Below, one piece after another: positions 9,721 through 16,984 of a stretch of DNA of 64,000 bases. Source of the stretch: Paenibacillus farraposensis (GTDB lineage Bacteria; Bacillota; Bacilli; Paenibacillales; Paenibacillaceae); the NCBI RefSeq assembly GCF_020736845.1, contig NZ_JAFFQR010000112.1:624218-688217 (forward strand), in the 5' to 3' direction. The notes under the pieces were generated by a model, which was not told where the DNA came from, did no database searches, and saw nothing but the letters and a program-made list of their open reading frames with translations. Made by a program: the position numbers and the translations under genes. Position 1 is the first letter of the stretch. Each line of letters begins with the position of its first letter.

Positions 9721-10338
9721 TCAATGCCCCCTTAGAATCCGGTCCACATACCTGTAGGACCTCATCAAAAAGGTGATTCCCTCTGCCCGGGTACAGCTCT
9801 CATCCGGCCTGAAATAAGGACTAACCTCCCCTTCATCCGTAGGGGTGATAACCATGCCACGCTGCTCCATTTCCTCAATATAGGTGGATGCCCAATGGTC
9901 TTTGAGGTCTATGAATTGGCTTTTGCAACGGGAATCATCGCTTTGCTTGCGAATAAGTGACATTTGGACTTTGATGATATATTTAGTCTCCATCTCCGCT
10001 GTTTGAATATCTGGTTGACTTGTCACAATCCCAAGGTAAATGGTGCCTTTTTCATCATAATATTTGTGCTCTGAGCCTATAAAAGATAGCCAGTCCGCGT
10101 ATTCCTTTTTACGGTAAAATAAAAGTGTCAGGGTAGCGGTATAATGTGAGGTTCCACGATTGACCAATCCTGCCGAGTGAGAAAATGTCTCATGAACATA
10201 TGATTTCAGATGCGGAGCCGGTGGCTTGTACTCATTGATTAGCTTAGCCTGGACCTCGACAAAACGAATTCCATTATCGTAAAATAGCCGCTTTTTGTAG
10301 ATCATATCTTCTGATTTATAGGGACTTTGCTGAGTCAA
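9721..10338 (-). CDS. Dit-like distal tail protein with C-terminal SLH domain (205 aa)
   Basis: The start is TTG at 10338, since AGGAGG lies seven bases upstream; an upstream ATG would have no site. Residues ~1-140 look like a distal-tail or baseplate protein (KRLFYDNGIRFVEVQAKLI, then TLTLLFYRKKEYADWLSFIG, YLGIVTSQPDI), with the position after the tape measure that Dit proteins occupy. Residues ~142-205 form one SLH domain: DLKDHWASTYIEEMEQRGMV, FRPDESCTRAEGITFLMR. The stop is followed one base later by the ATG of the next SLH gene. SLH domains normally act outside the cell; here one is part of a cytoplasmically assembled tail. Confidence 0.7.
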   Translation of the reverse strand: MTQQSPYKSEDMIYKKRLFYDNGIRFVEVQAKLINEYKPPAPHLKSYVHETFSHSAGLVNRGTSHYTATLTLLFYRKKEYADWLSFIGSEHKYYDEKGTIYLGIVTSQPDIQTAEMETKYIIKVQMSLIRKQSDDSRCKSQFIDLKDHWASTYIEEMEQRGMVITPTDEGEVSPYFRPDESCTRAEGITFLMRSYRYVDRILRGH

Positions 10339-10392
10339 ATGTAAACCTCCTGTCATTAAAATGATGATTTGCTTCGGGGCGACGGATATGGA

Positions 10393-11079
10393 TTAATAGG
10401 ATGCGCTGCTACGATAAGCAGTGGTCGGATTCATGAGAAGCTGATCCCGCAAGCTTCCCACTCTACCGTTTTGAAGCCCTCTTCCCAGCCTGTTGCCGAT
10501 CATCTCCAGTTGGGTCGGACTTACGCTATTCGTGACATTAGGCAATGTCACATGGACAACAACATCACCGGAGTTGATCGTATATGAAGGGATGGCTGGC
10601 ATTTTAAACATTCCGGCTGGCAACTTCGTTCCATTCCAATCGTCTACCCGGGTTGGTTTGGACTGACTGCTCCATTCTCTGATCTGCTCCTGGAAGTTCC
10701 ATGAAGCTTCCGGCTTCATATGAAATGTGCGCTGATGACTGAGTACACCTTGCAAGCCCTGAGCTTGTTGCTTTCGTATACGGATGTACTCCAAAGCGTC
10801 TGCTCGTACAGCTGCTATGCCAGCGTTTTGCATCTTCCTGCTTTGCTTCCTGTCCCGCTGTACCTTGCTCACGTTCGAAACTGCTGATAGCTGATCTGTT
10901 GTTTGCTGGTTTACTTCCTGCCTTGCCCTAAAATCCAATAAGGCACTTAACGTAGTCTTGTGTTCCTCCAAGCGCTCAAAGCTTACTTCCAATCCCTTCC
11001 TTTTCCCCCTGGAAGAATGCTTTAGTGTCTGAATAAATGCCTGTAGCTCCGCAAGTACATCAGTCTCTAAATTCCCCAT
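10393..11079 (-). CDS. Very short tape-measure-like tail protein (228 aa)
   Basis: The frame is open from a TTG at 11145, but only the ATG at 11079 has a good site (AAAGGGCGGTG), so I start there. The N-terminal ~130 residues are helical and charged (LAELQAFIQTLKHSSRGKRK, RKQSRKMQNAGIAAVRADAL). The C-terminus has the VVVHVTLPNVTNSVSP pattern followed by IGNRLGRGL, typical of the C-terminal end of phage tape-measure proteins. Tape measures are usually 600-2000 aa. At about 0.15 nm per residue this one would set a tail of only ~35 nm. It could also be a truncated remnant. Position directly after the frameshifting chaperone supports the call. Confidence 0.6.
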   Translation of the reverse strand: MGNLETDVLAELQAFIQTLKHSSRGKRKGLEVSFERLEEHKTTLSALLDFRARQEVNQQTTDQLSAVSNVSKVQRDRKQSRKMQNAGIAAVRADALEYIRIRKQQAQGLQGVLSHQRTFHMKPEASWNFQEQIREWSSQSKPTRVDDWNGTKLPAGMFKMPAIPSYTINSGDVVVHVTLPNVTNSVSPTQLEMIGNRLGRGLQNGRVGSLRDQLLMNPTTAYRSSASY

Positions 11080-11141
11080 ACATTCACCGCCCTTTATAAA
11101 ATGAAACTCCCCCTCCATATGAAGCAGAGCAGGAGTGTCCT

Positions 11142-11495
11142 TCAACCAAGCATATTGGCCAGAAATGCCATATCATCTTCGTCCGCTATCTTATAGCCGC
11201 TCATATATGAGCGGTCTTCCCTGACTTCTTCACGGCCTGTATGGCGGGTATCCAGACGACCCGTTTGATCAGCCCCGCTCCACAGCCCCAAGGCAGACAT
11301 GGAAGAAACTTTAATCGTAAATTCGATATGGTCATGACACTGCTCTAGATAGTAGCCCAACTGAGGGAGTGTAAGGTCCCAAACCTGGTGCTTATCCAGG
11401 TGACAATAATGAGCCAGCTTAAAAAAAAGATTTGACCAGTCAATGGGAGCTTGCCGGTCATACTCCAGTTCCCCATCCTCAGAGGCTACATAGAC
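11142..11495 (-). CDS. Tail assembly chaperone, -1 frame extension (gpT-like part)
   Basis: This 117-codon frame is open exactly from the slippery site to 11142 and has no start codon with a ribosome-binding site near its beginning. Read after a -1 shift it adds VYVASEDGELEYDRQAP and so on to the upstream chaperone, ending in DEDDMAFLANMLG. This is the standard gpG/gpGT arrangement of siphophage tail chaperones, where the long form recruits tube protein to the tape measure. Treat it together with the 11486-11920 gene as one programmed-frameshift unit (11142-11920). Confidence 0.75.
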   Translation of the reverse strand, partial: VYVASEDGELEYDRQAPIDWSNLFFKLAHYCHLDKHQVWDLTLPQLGYYLEQCHDHIEFTIKVSSMSALGLWSGADQTGRLDTRHTGREEVREDRSYMSGYKIADEDDMAFLANMLG

Positions 11496-11920
11496 TTTTT
11501 TATTCCATTCAGTCCGATCATGGCATCAATAATTTGCTTGGCCGTTTCGAGGTCGACATACTCTTCCAAATACTCAGGAGTCATCCAGTTATAATAAGGC
11601 TTGAAGCCCATCATCAGCACATCGATCAGGTCATGATAACGATCTGCACCTTCTGGATCATCCGGGATCAGATTTGCAATAATCATACCGGAATCAATAG
11701 CATTCAGCTTTTGAATCAGTTTGCGCGCATCCTTTAACCCAAGCGGAGGCAAATAATACGTTTTACCATCACGCAGACGCACCTGTTCATCTTCTTCAAA
11801 GAATGCTTTTTCTTTAATTTGAGCTTCCTCTTTGGTCAAAATCTTTTTTGCGTCTTCCGCAGCTTCATCTGACTCGGGAAGCACATTTTGCGATGGAAAG
11901 GTGAGCTCTCTTCTGTTCAT
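11486..11920 (-). CDS. Tail assembly chaperone (gpG-like), 0-frame product (144 aa)
   Basis: The gene lies between the tube protein and the tape measure, the fixed place of tail assembly chaperones. It is acidic and helical, with RLRDGKTYYLPPLGLKDARK near residue 50 and ending in MIGLNGIKKSM. AAGGA lies upstream; either GTG 11929 or ATG 11920 could be used, and I prefer the ATG. Four codons before its stop is A AAA AAG, which allows a -1 shift into the 117-codon downstream frame. Chaperones of this type coat the tape measure and are not in the mature tail. Confidence 0.75.
   Translation of the reverse strand: MNRRELTFPSQNVLPESDEAAEDAKKILTKEEAQIKEKAFFEEDEQVRLRDGKTYYLPPLGLKDARKLIQKLNAIDSGMIIANLIPDDPEGADRYHDLIDVLMMGFKPYYNWMTPEYLEEYVDLETAKQIIDAMIGLNGIKKSM
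11495..11501 (-). promoter_or_regulatory. Programmed -1 frameshift heptamer A AAA AAG
   Basis: On the minus strand the 0-frame reads GGA ATA AAA AAG TCT ATG TAG, giving the canonical heptamer A AAA AAG (the same as in E. coli dnaX) three codons before the stop. A -1 slip enters a frame open for 117 codons. The slippery site, the stop position and the open downstream frame all agree. Confidence 0.8.
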
Positions 11921-11939
11921 TCTGAACACACATCCTTAC

Positions 11940-12995
11940 CTATAAGTTGTTAGCAGATGCCGCTGCAATCTCATAGCGCTTGATCGTACCTAGCTTGTTA
12001 TCAAAGCGTTCCGGATCAATGACCGTCAAGGTTACACTATGTGTAGACGCCTGCTGGCGCTGAGCATCAATCATGAAATTGGATTTCAGACGACATTGAT
12101 ACAATTCCGTTTGGTACCCCTGTACAGAGCCGTCCTTTTGCTCAAATCGGCCATCATGAACCAGATGAACGGTTAACGGTAAATCCCTGCTCGAAATATC
12201 CAAAACATCTACCACTTCATTGCGTTTATAGTTGACATAAATGGCTACATCCTTCAAAGCCGGATTGAAAATCAGCTTGCCCCCTTCAACAAAGTATTGC
12301 TCCTCAGTAGGGATTCCGGTGGACAATTGTTTGAGAAGCTTGTTTCCTGCTAATGTACGCACTGAGATTTCAGGTGTGGAATACAGCGAAGTACCATATA
12401 CAAGCTCTGCCTCACATTTCCCGTTTACTTCCTGAATAACGTGCTTTTCTTCCAGTTCCCACACAAATCCATCGTTATCCTGCTGAACTCCACTCAAAGC
12501 GACTGGATAGACAATCACTACTTTTTTCCCGGCCAACGCTGCATCGAACACGGCCTTGTTATCTGTCACGGTAACTTCTGTAGTTACACTTGGACCTGTA
12601 ATTACCCCCTCATAGGCCTGAATAGCAGGGCTTTCCGCCGCAGCTTCTGTGAGCAGCACCTGGTATGGCGATTCCCCTGGAACCGTCACGGTTTCCGTTA
12701 TCAGTCGGTAAGGCGCTCCGCTAATACCCTCACGAAGCTTGGAACCGAGAACGAGACGGACCAGATTTAAGTCAAATTTGGCATCCTGAGCCGTAATATC
12801 AATCGTCTTTTTACGAAGCAATGCATCCAGGGGCACACTGGAATCCCCCCCCTCGATATCCTGCATATCAAGTTGGATGTCCAGAAGCATATTGTTCAGT
12901 GCTCCAATCGTGATGAGTTCATCACGATTTGGGATTTTAGCCATGAACTTGCCAGCGCCTTTAATCAACATTTTTTTGTTTTTCGTTATTCCCAT
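11940..12995 (-). CDS. Tail tube-like major structural protein (351 aa)
   Basis: The start is ATG 12995 (MGITKNKKMLIKGAGKF), with GGGAGG seven bases upstream; the longer frame to 13028 lacks a site. The N-terminal ~110 residues and the last ~90 residues resemble the split tube-protein pattern of long-tailed phages (DMQDIEGGDSSVPLDALLRK; QYRLKSNF-like QCRLKSNFMIDAQRQQAS). The middle (~115-260) looks like an inserted Ig-like beta domain (VTGPSVTTEVTVTDNKAVFD type pattern). It is directly upstream of the assembly chaperone, as expected for a tube gene. The exact family cannot be named from sequence reading alone. Confidence 0.6.
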   Translation of the reverse strand: MGITKNKKMLIKGAGKFMAKIPNRDELITIGALNNMLLDIQLDMQDIEGGDSSVPLDALLRKKTIDITAQDAKFDLNLVRLVLGSKLREGISGAPYRLITETVTVPGESPYQVLLTEAAAESPAIQAYEGVITGPSVTTEVTVTDNKAVFDAALAGKKVVIVYPVALSGVQQDNDGFVWELEEKHVIQEVNGKCEAELVYGTSLYSTPEISVRTLAGNKLLKQLSTGIPTEEQYFVEGGKLIFNPALKDVAIYVNYKRNEVVDVLDISSRDLPLTVHLVHDGRFEQKDGSVQGYQTELYQCRLKSNFMIDAQRQQASTHSVTLTVIDPERFDNKLGTIKRYEIAAASANNL

Positions 12996-13011
12996 TTCAA
13001 GAACCTCCCGT

Positions 13012-13125
13012 TTAATATTCCATTCCAATGGTATCCCGGTTTTGAGCAGACCACCTTCCTGACAATATCAATATAAGTGAAGCATTCGGGGTTTTAACTG
13101 TATCGGCGTACTTGATCTCCTTCAT
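13012..13125 (-). CDS. Possible 37-aa coupled ORF before the tube gene
   Basis: An ATG at 13125 overlaps the TGA stop of the upstream 58-aa ORF (ATGA) and opens 37 codons ending just before the tube gene's ribosome-binding site. The site itself is weak (GAGGG close to the ATG), so translation would depend on coupling. No domain is visible. It may be a chance ORF. Confidence 0.25.
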   Translation of the reverse strand: MKEIKYADTVKTPNASLILILSGRWSAQNRDTIGMEY

Positions 13126-13298
13126 TTCCCTCGTTTCTTCATACAGGGCCTGCAGCCCTTAATAGACGACCTCGGAATATGCTGTTGCCGATTAGACGCT
13201 TCAACCTCATGTGGATCAACAAGGCGTCCGGACTGATCTATTACTTCTCCTGTAAGTTTGCCGATACAATGCAGACACAGCATGGCTTCTCCTGTCAT
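13122..13298 (-). CDS. Small zinc-ribbon-like protein (58 aa), CxxC...CxxC
   Basis: An ATG at 13298 overlaps the stop of the 27-aa ORF (ATGA), with AGGAGAAA just upstream. The protein has two CxxC knuckles, LCLHC near residues 8-11 and GCRPC near 49-52, separated by ~37 residues with a charged centre. This is the layout of a small zinc ribbon. Such proteins occur in phage tail/head-tail regions and among small regulators. It is too short for a typical prediction cut-off. Function is unknown. Confidence 0.5.
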   Translation of the reverse strand: MTGEAMLCLHCIGKLTGEVIDQSGRLVDPHEVEASNRQQHIPRSSIKGCRPCMKKRGK

Positions 13299-13378
13299 TT
13301 TCTCCTGTGCAAAACTCTCTTGGCCCTCTGTGTCACATAGCGGAATTTACATCGGGTACATAGGGTAAACTCCTTCAT
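13295..13378 (-). CDS. Tiny CxxC protein (27 aa)
   Basis: The ATG at 13378 has AGGAGG eight bases upstream. The product MKEFTLCTRCKFRYVTQRA... has one CxxC pair and a basic tail. Its stop overlaps the start of the 58-aa CxxC ORF, so the two appear translationally coupled. It is the first gene of the tail-like cluster. Together the two look like a split or paired zinc-binding unit. Function unknown. Confidence 0.4.
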   Translation of the reverse strand: MKEFTLCTRCKFRYVTQRAKRVLHRRK

Positions 13379-13534
13379 TCTCATGGCCTCCTTCTTGGCA
13401 TAAATTTGATTTTTTCTAAACCTAGCGCCCCGAATTACAACTCATCTGACGAGTCCCACTTCAATATAAGCAACTGTAAGCTTCGTTGAACGATTCAGAC
13501 CACGCCTGCCGAAAATTTATAAATTCTATCATCT

Positions 13535-13590
13535 TAAAAAAAGGAGGGGCGCCCCTTAAGCCAATTATGGCTTGAGAGTCTGCCCCTCCT
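13535..13590 (-). terminator. Rho-independent terminator of yhhQ
   Basis: On the minus strand AGGAGGGGC pairs with GCCCCTCCT and is followed by TTTTTTT. A second hairpin AAGCCA/TGGCTT lies in the loop. The stem overlaps the last codons of yhhQ. It separates the host gene from the tail cluster downstream. Confidence 0.8.
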
Positions 13591-14263
13591 CTTCTATAAA
13601 GTGGAAGTTGCGTGCGATATACAAAACCGGTGTACCCGCCGCGGTCAGCACAAATTTTAAAATATAGGTAGTGAACAACAGCTCCAGCCATATTCCCCAT
13701 GCATAACCGGAAAAAGCAATGCTACAGAAAATAAGTGTATCTATAAACGAGCTGATCATCGTACTGCCATTGCCGCGAATCCAGAGCTGGTGACGCTTCG
13801 GGAAAAACTTGCGAATCCAGGCGTACAGACGCACGTCCAGCAATTGGCTGACCGCATAGGCTGTAAGACTGGCAAGCGCAAGCCTAGGCAGCAACCCGAA
13901 CAGCTGTTGCATCGGCGTCTGGGCAAAATCCGTTGCAGTCGGCTGAAACAGCAGCACCATCTGCATCGTTAACGTTGTCATAATTAATGTGAAAAAGCCG
14001 AACCATACTGCTTTGCGCGCCTCTTTAGGCCCGTATTTCTCATTCAGCAAATCACTGGCCATATACATAGAAACATACATGGTATTTCCCAAGGTAGTGG
14101 TAATGCCGAGCAAATCAATGGTTTTGGTAACCTGGATGTTAGCTAGTACCGTAGCGACACCAATCCAGGCGTACAGCCCTTTTTTACCGAACAAACGATA
14201 ACATAACAAAAAGAACATAAAATTGACGAGGACAAAAGCCGTCCCCCATAACAGATTAAACAT
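13565..14263 (-). CDS. yhhQ: Queuosine precursor transporter, YhhQ/VUT family (232 aa)
   Basis: A 232-aa membrane protein with about six hydrophobic segments. It has the family segments TKTIDLLGITTTLGNTMYVS, ASDLLNEKYGPKEARKAVW and GNGSTMISSFIDTLIFCSIA. YhhQ (YpdP in Bacillus) imports queuosine precursors such as preQ0/preQ1 for tRNA modification. A preQ1-I riboswitch overlapping its ribosome-binding site supports the substrate assignment. The start ATG 14263 follows AGGAGG, which is part of that riboswitch. It is a single-gene unit with its own terminator. Confidence 0.9.
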   Translation of the reverse strand: MFNLLWGTAFVLVNFMFFLLCYRLFGKKGLYAWIGVATVLANIQVTKTIDLLGITTTLGNTMYVSMYMASDLLNEKYGPKEARKAVWFGFFTLIMTTLTMQMVLLFQPTATDFAQTPMQQLFGLLPRLALASLTAYAVSQLLDVRLYAWIRKFFPKRHQLWIRGNGSTMISSFIDTLIFCSIAFSGYAWGIWLELLFTTYILKFVLTAAGTPVLYIARNFHFIEEEGQTLKP

Positions 14264-14267
14264 GAAA

Positions 14268-14309
14268 TCCTCCTAGTTTTGATAGCGCGGGATGGTTGCG
14301 AACCGCGGT
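14268..14309 (-). promoter_or_regulatory. preQ1-I riboswitch (translational, SD-sequestering)
   Basis: On the minus strand the leader reads a CGCGG stem, loop TTCGCAACCAT, CCCGCG, then CTATCAAAACTAGGAGG, directly before the yhhQ ATG. This matches the compact preQ1-I pseudoknot (P1 hairpin with a C-rich loop end and an A-rich tail pairing near the SD), closely like the Thermoanaerobacter element. Binding would hide the AGGAGG. Confidence 0.8.
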
Positions 14310-14396
14310 TCATCCGAAGCAAGCCGGAAAAACATTATTATAATGTATCATAGATCAGGATTGGTGAACAGCTTTCATTTAATATTGTCATGAAGC

Positions 14397-14427
14397 CAAA
14401 ATAAAGAGCCGGCCTAATGGCCAGCTC
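14397..14427 (-). terminator. Rho-independent terminator of tcyP
   Basis: On the minus strand GAGCTGGCC pairs with GGCCGGCTC around loop ATTA, followed by TTTATTTT. Confidence 0.85.
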
Positions 14428-14463
14428 TGAATATTGAGGTGCACGATGCGTTTTATTGTTGGC

Positions 14464-15861
14464 TTAAGAACGTGCCGCTGCATCCAGATCCAGGCCGCGA
14501 TCGTTGAACACGTCCTGATCGTTCTCCTTGAGCAGCTTGCCGGAAATGAGTCCTGTGGTAATCGAATCATTGACATTCAGCGCGGTGCGTCCCATATCAA
14601 TTAACGGTTCGACTGAAATGAGCAGGCCCGCCAATGCAACCGGAAGATTCATTGTAGAAAGCACGATCAAGGAAGCGAAGGTAGCTCCACCGCCTACACC
14701 CGCCACGCCGAACGAGCTGACCGTAACGACCAGGATGAGCGTGAGGATAAAATCCCAGCTTGTCGGATCAATGCCCACGGTTGGAGCAATCATGACCGCC
14801 AGCATCGCCGGATAAATCCCTGCGCAACCGTTTTGCCCAATGGTTGCTCCCAAGGTCGCAGACAAATTCGCGATGCCATCGGACACGCCGAGCTTTTTCG
14901 TCTGTGTTTCAACATTTAACGGGATGGTCGCTGCACTGGAACGGGAAGTAAAGGCAAAAACCAATGTAGGCAATACCTTTTTTACATACGTCACCGGGTT
15001 GTAGCCAAACAAGGCCAGCAAGATAAGATGGATGATGAACATAACCAGCAAAGCCACATAGGAAGCGAGCACAAATTTGATCAGCGTCAAGATTTCATCC
15101 GGATTGGTCGTAGCTACAACTTTAGTGATGAGTGCCAGAATACCATAAGGCGTCAGCCTCAGCACCAGGGTTATAATCCGCATCACCACAGCGTACACGG
15201 CGTTAATTACATGGCGGAAGGTTTGCGCCTGCTCCGGCTTTTTACGATCCAGCCCAAGCACAGCCACCCCGATAAAGGCCGAGAAAATAACTACTGCAAG
15301 CGTCGAAGTACGGCGCGCGCCCGTCATATCCTCAAAGGGATTGGAAGGAATGAACTCCAGCACCTGCTGTGGAATGGTCATATCCTGAACCGTTCCAAGA
15401 CGCTCTTCCATCTTTAAGCCCTGTGCCTGCTCCTTTTCCCCGCTTTGAATCTCAATCGCCTTTAAATTGAACGACAGGCTGGTTACAATACTGACCGAAG
15501 CGGCAATCGCCGTTGTAATCAGCAGCACGGCGATTATAGACGCGCTGATTTTGCCGAGGTTCTGTTTTCCCTTCAAATTCATAATAGCCGAAATAATCGA
15601 CACCATGATGAGCGGAATGACTACCATTTGCAGCAAACGGACATAGCCATTGCCTGCAAGGTTGAACCAATCGACTGATTTCGCAATGATCTCGGAGCCA
15701 GACCCATAGGCGTACTGAAGAATAGCCCCGTAGATCAGACCAAAGCCCAGCCCAGCAAAAACCCTTTTCGTAAAGGAGATACGCTTCTTCTGCATCCAGA
15801 CCAATACGCCGAGCAGTACAAGCAGCACGAGCACATTCAAGATCATAAAGAATGTATCCAT
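14464..15861 (-). CDS. tcyP: L-cystine:cation symporter TcyP (465 aa)
   Basis: A dicarboxylate/amino acid:cation symporter (DAACS) with about ten membrane segments. It has the family core: the serine-rich AFTSRSSAATIPLNVE loop, GQNGCAGIYPAMLAVMIAP and GVAGVGGGATFASLIVLSTM. The length and these segments match TcyP of B. subtilis (463 aa), which imports L-cystine. The start is ATG 15861 because GGAGGAAC lies seven bases upstream; the longer frame has no site. It is a monocistronic gene with a terminator at 14397-14427. No regulatory element was recognised in the ~200-bp upstream gap. Confidence 0.88.
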   Translation of the reverse strand: MDTFFMILNVLVLLVLLGVLVWMQKKRISFTKRVFAGLGFGLIYGAILQYAYGSGSEIIAKSVDWFNLAGNGYVRLLQMVVIPLIMVSIISAIMNLKGKQNLGKISASIIAVLLITTAIAASVSIVTSLSFNLKAIEIQSGEKEQAQGLKMEERLGTVQDMTIPQQVLEFIPSNPFEDMTGARRTSTLAVVIFSAFIGVAVLGLDRKKPEQAQTFRHVINAVYAVVMRIITLVLRLTPYGILALITKVVATTNPDEILTLIKFVLASYVALLVMFIIHLILLALFGYNPVTYVKKVLPTLVFAFTSRSSAATIPLNVETQTKKLGVSDGIANLSATLGATIGQNGCAGIYPAMLAVMIAPTVGIDPTSWDFILTLILVVTVSSFGVAGVGGGATFASLIVLSTMNLPVALAGLLISVEPLIDMGRTALNVNDSITTGLISGKLLKENDQDVFNDRGLDLDAAARS

Positions 15862-16068
15862 ATATTGTTCCTCCATATGTATTATGTTATATAAATTTAT
15901 CCTTAAATCCATTCATTACTATACCACAAGACCAACTATTTTTGTGGGTTTTATATAATAAATGGTTTGAAGTCAGCCTGTCTGCTTCTATTTACATGGA
16001 AAACGCCAGAAGGCCAGTCTTTCCGTTTCGAAGACTGACTTTTGTATTCTGTAAAGCCGATCAAATAG

Positions 16069-16890
16069 GTAGCAATCGCAGCAACCATAAAAGGTAATGA
16101 GCCCAGTGTCTTGCCTCAGGCGGAACAAATGTTGGAAACCGGAGCCAAAAATGTGTATCAAGACCTCAATATTTCTTTGGCTGTTCAGGCCGGACAAAGT
16201 AACGAATCCGTTTCCAGCTCCGCCATCCAGATGGAAGCTTATCTTCAAGAAAAGGTCGATGCCCTCAAAAATTGCTCAAGGCGATCTTTCCCAAGAAGCA
16301 AACGTTCATGGGAATAATGAAATTGCGCAGCTAGCCCGCAGCTTCCAATCCATGTCTCATAATCTCAAAGAAATGATTAGTCATGTGCTCTCCTACGTCC
16401 GGTGCGGTTGTAAAAGGCTCCGATGAGCTGCTGCGTCAGACCGAGGTTATGGGTGTCAAAGTGCAGGACTCTACCACTGCGGCTGAGGAAGTCGCAAAGG
16501 GCAGTATCAGCATTGCTTATTCAGGAAGTATCACAGCAATCTGTTGATTCTGTAACCAGGGTCAGCCGTGAAATCCACTCGGGAACAGAAATGGTTCAAC
16601 AAGCAAGCTCGGTCTTTAATCAGCTAAGCTAACTTATGGAAAAAATCAATGCGACAATTCAAACAGTATCCGCAGCAACGGAGCAAGTATCCGCCAGCTC
16701 GGAAGAAGTATCGGCTTCTGTAGAGGAGACCGCTCTCATCGCTGCCAATGCACAGAACATGATTCAGGAAATCGGTTTTAATGGCGAAGAGCAGCTGAAT
16801 GAAATGAAGAATCACAGCGAGGTTGTACGTCAATTAAGCAAACAGGCGACTAAGCTGCAAAAAGCTGTCCAAAAATTCAAAATCAAGTAA
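16069..16890 (+). pseudogene. Decayed methyl-accepting chemotaxis protein gene
   Basis: Fragments of one chemoreceptor lie in several frames. AEQMLETGAKNVYQDLNISL (~16114) is a sensor-helix piece. AQGDLSQEANVHGNNEIAQL (~16280, other frame) is a HAMP domain. VTRVSREIHSGTEMVQQASS (~16555) and ATEQVSASSEEVSASVEETA (~16675) are signalling-helix pieces, ending QKFKIK* at 16890. At least three frameshifts plus a stop and deletions of the periplasmic and first membrane parts make it non-functional. The full protein would have been ~550 aa; about half is left. Confidence 0.85.
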
Positions 16891-16906
16891 GCCGACATAT
16901 TAAAAG

Positions 16907-16952
16907 AGGTGTCTCTCCGCCACGAATACGACTGTAGAGACACCTTTTTATT
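16907..16952. terminator. Bidirectional terminator
   Basis: AGGTGTCTCT pairs with AGAGACACCT, followed by TTTTTATTTT on plus and CTCTTTTAAT on minus. It lies between the receptor pseudogene and the convergent cobQ. Confidence 0.85.
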
Positions 16953-16984
16953 TTGAAAATCATTTTACGGAGTACGTATAAAGT

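Larger units (their letters stand above)
1..13400 (-). other. Phage-tail-like gene cluster without visible head genes
   Basis: All genes from the left edge to about 13.4 kb read on the minus strand with short gaps and follow siphophage tail order: tube protein, assembly chaperone with -1 frameshift, tape measure, Dit-like, hub/lysin, fibres. Upstream of the tube gene are only two tiny CxxC ORFs and then the terminator of the host gene yhhQ. No terminase, portal, capsid, integrase or lysis gene is visible in this window. The cluster could be a tail-only particle (F-type tailocin-like), a decayed prophage, or an unusual phage whose head genes lie beyond the left edge. Tail identity comes from gene order, the frameshift and the domains; particle function is inference. 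Confidence 0.7.

Noticed and set aside
13461..13530. 23-codon minus-strand ORF between yhhQ terminator and the tail cluster
   Set aside because: No SD and inside the leader/promoter zone; likely chance.
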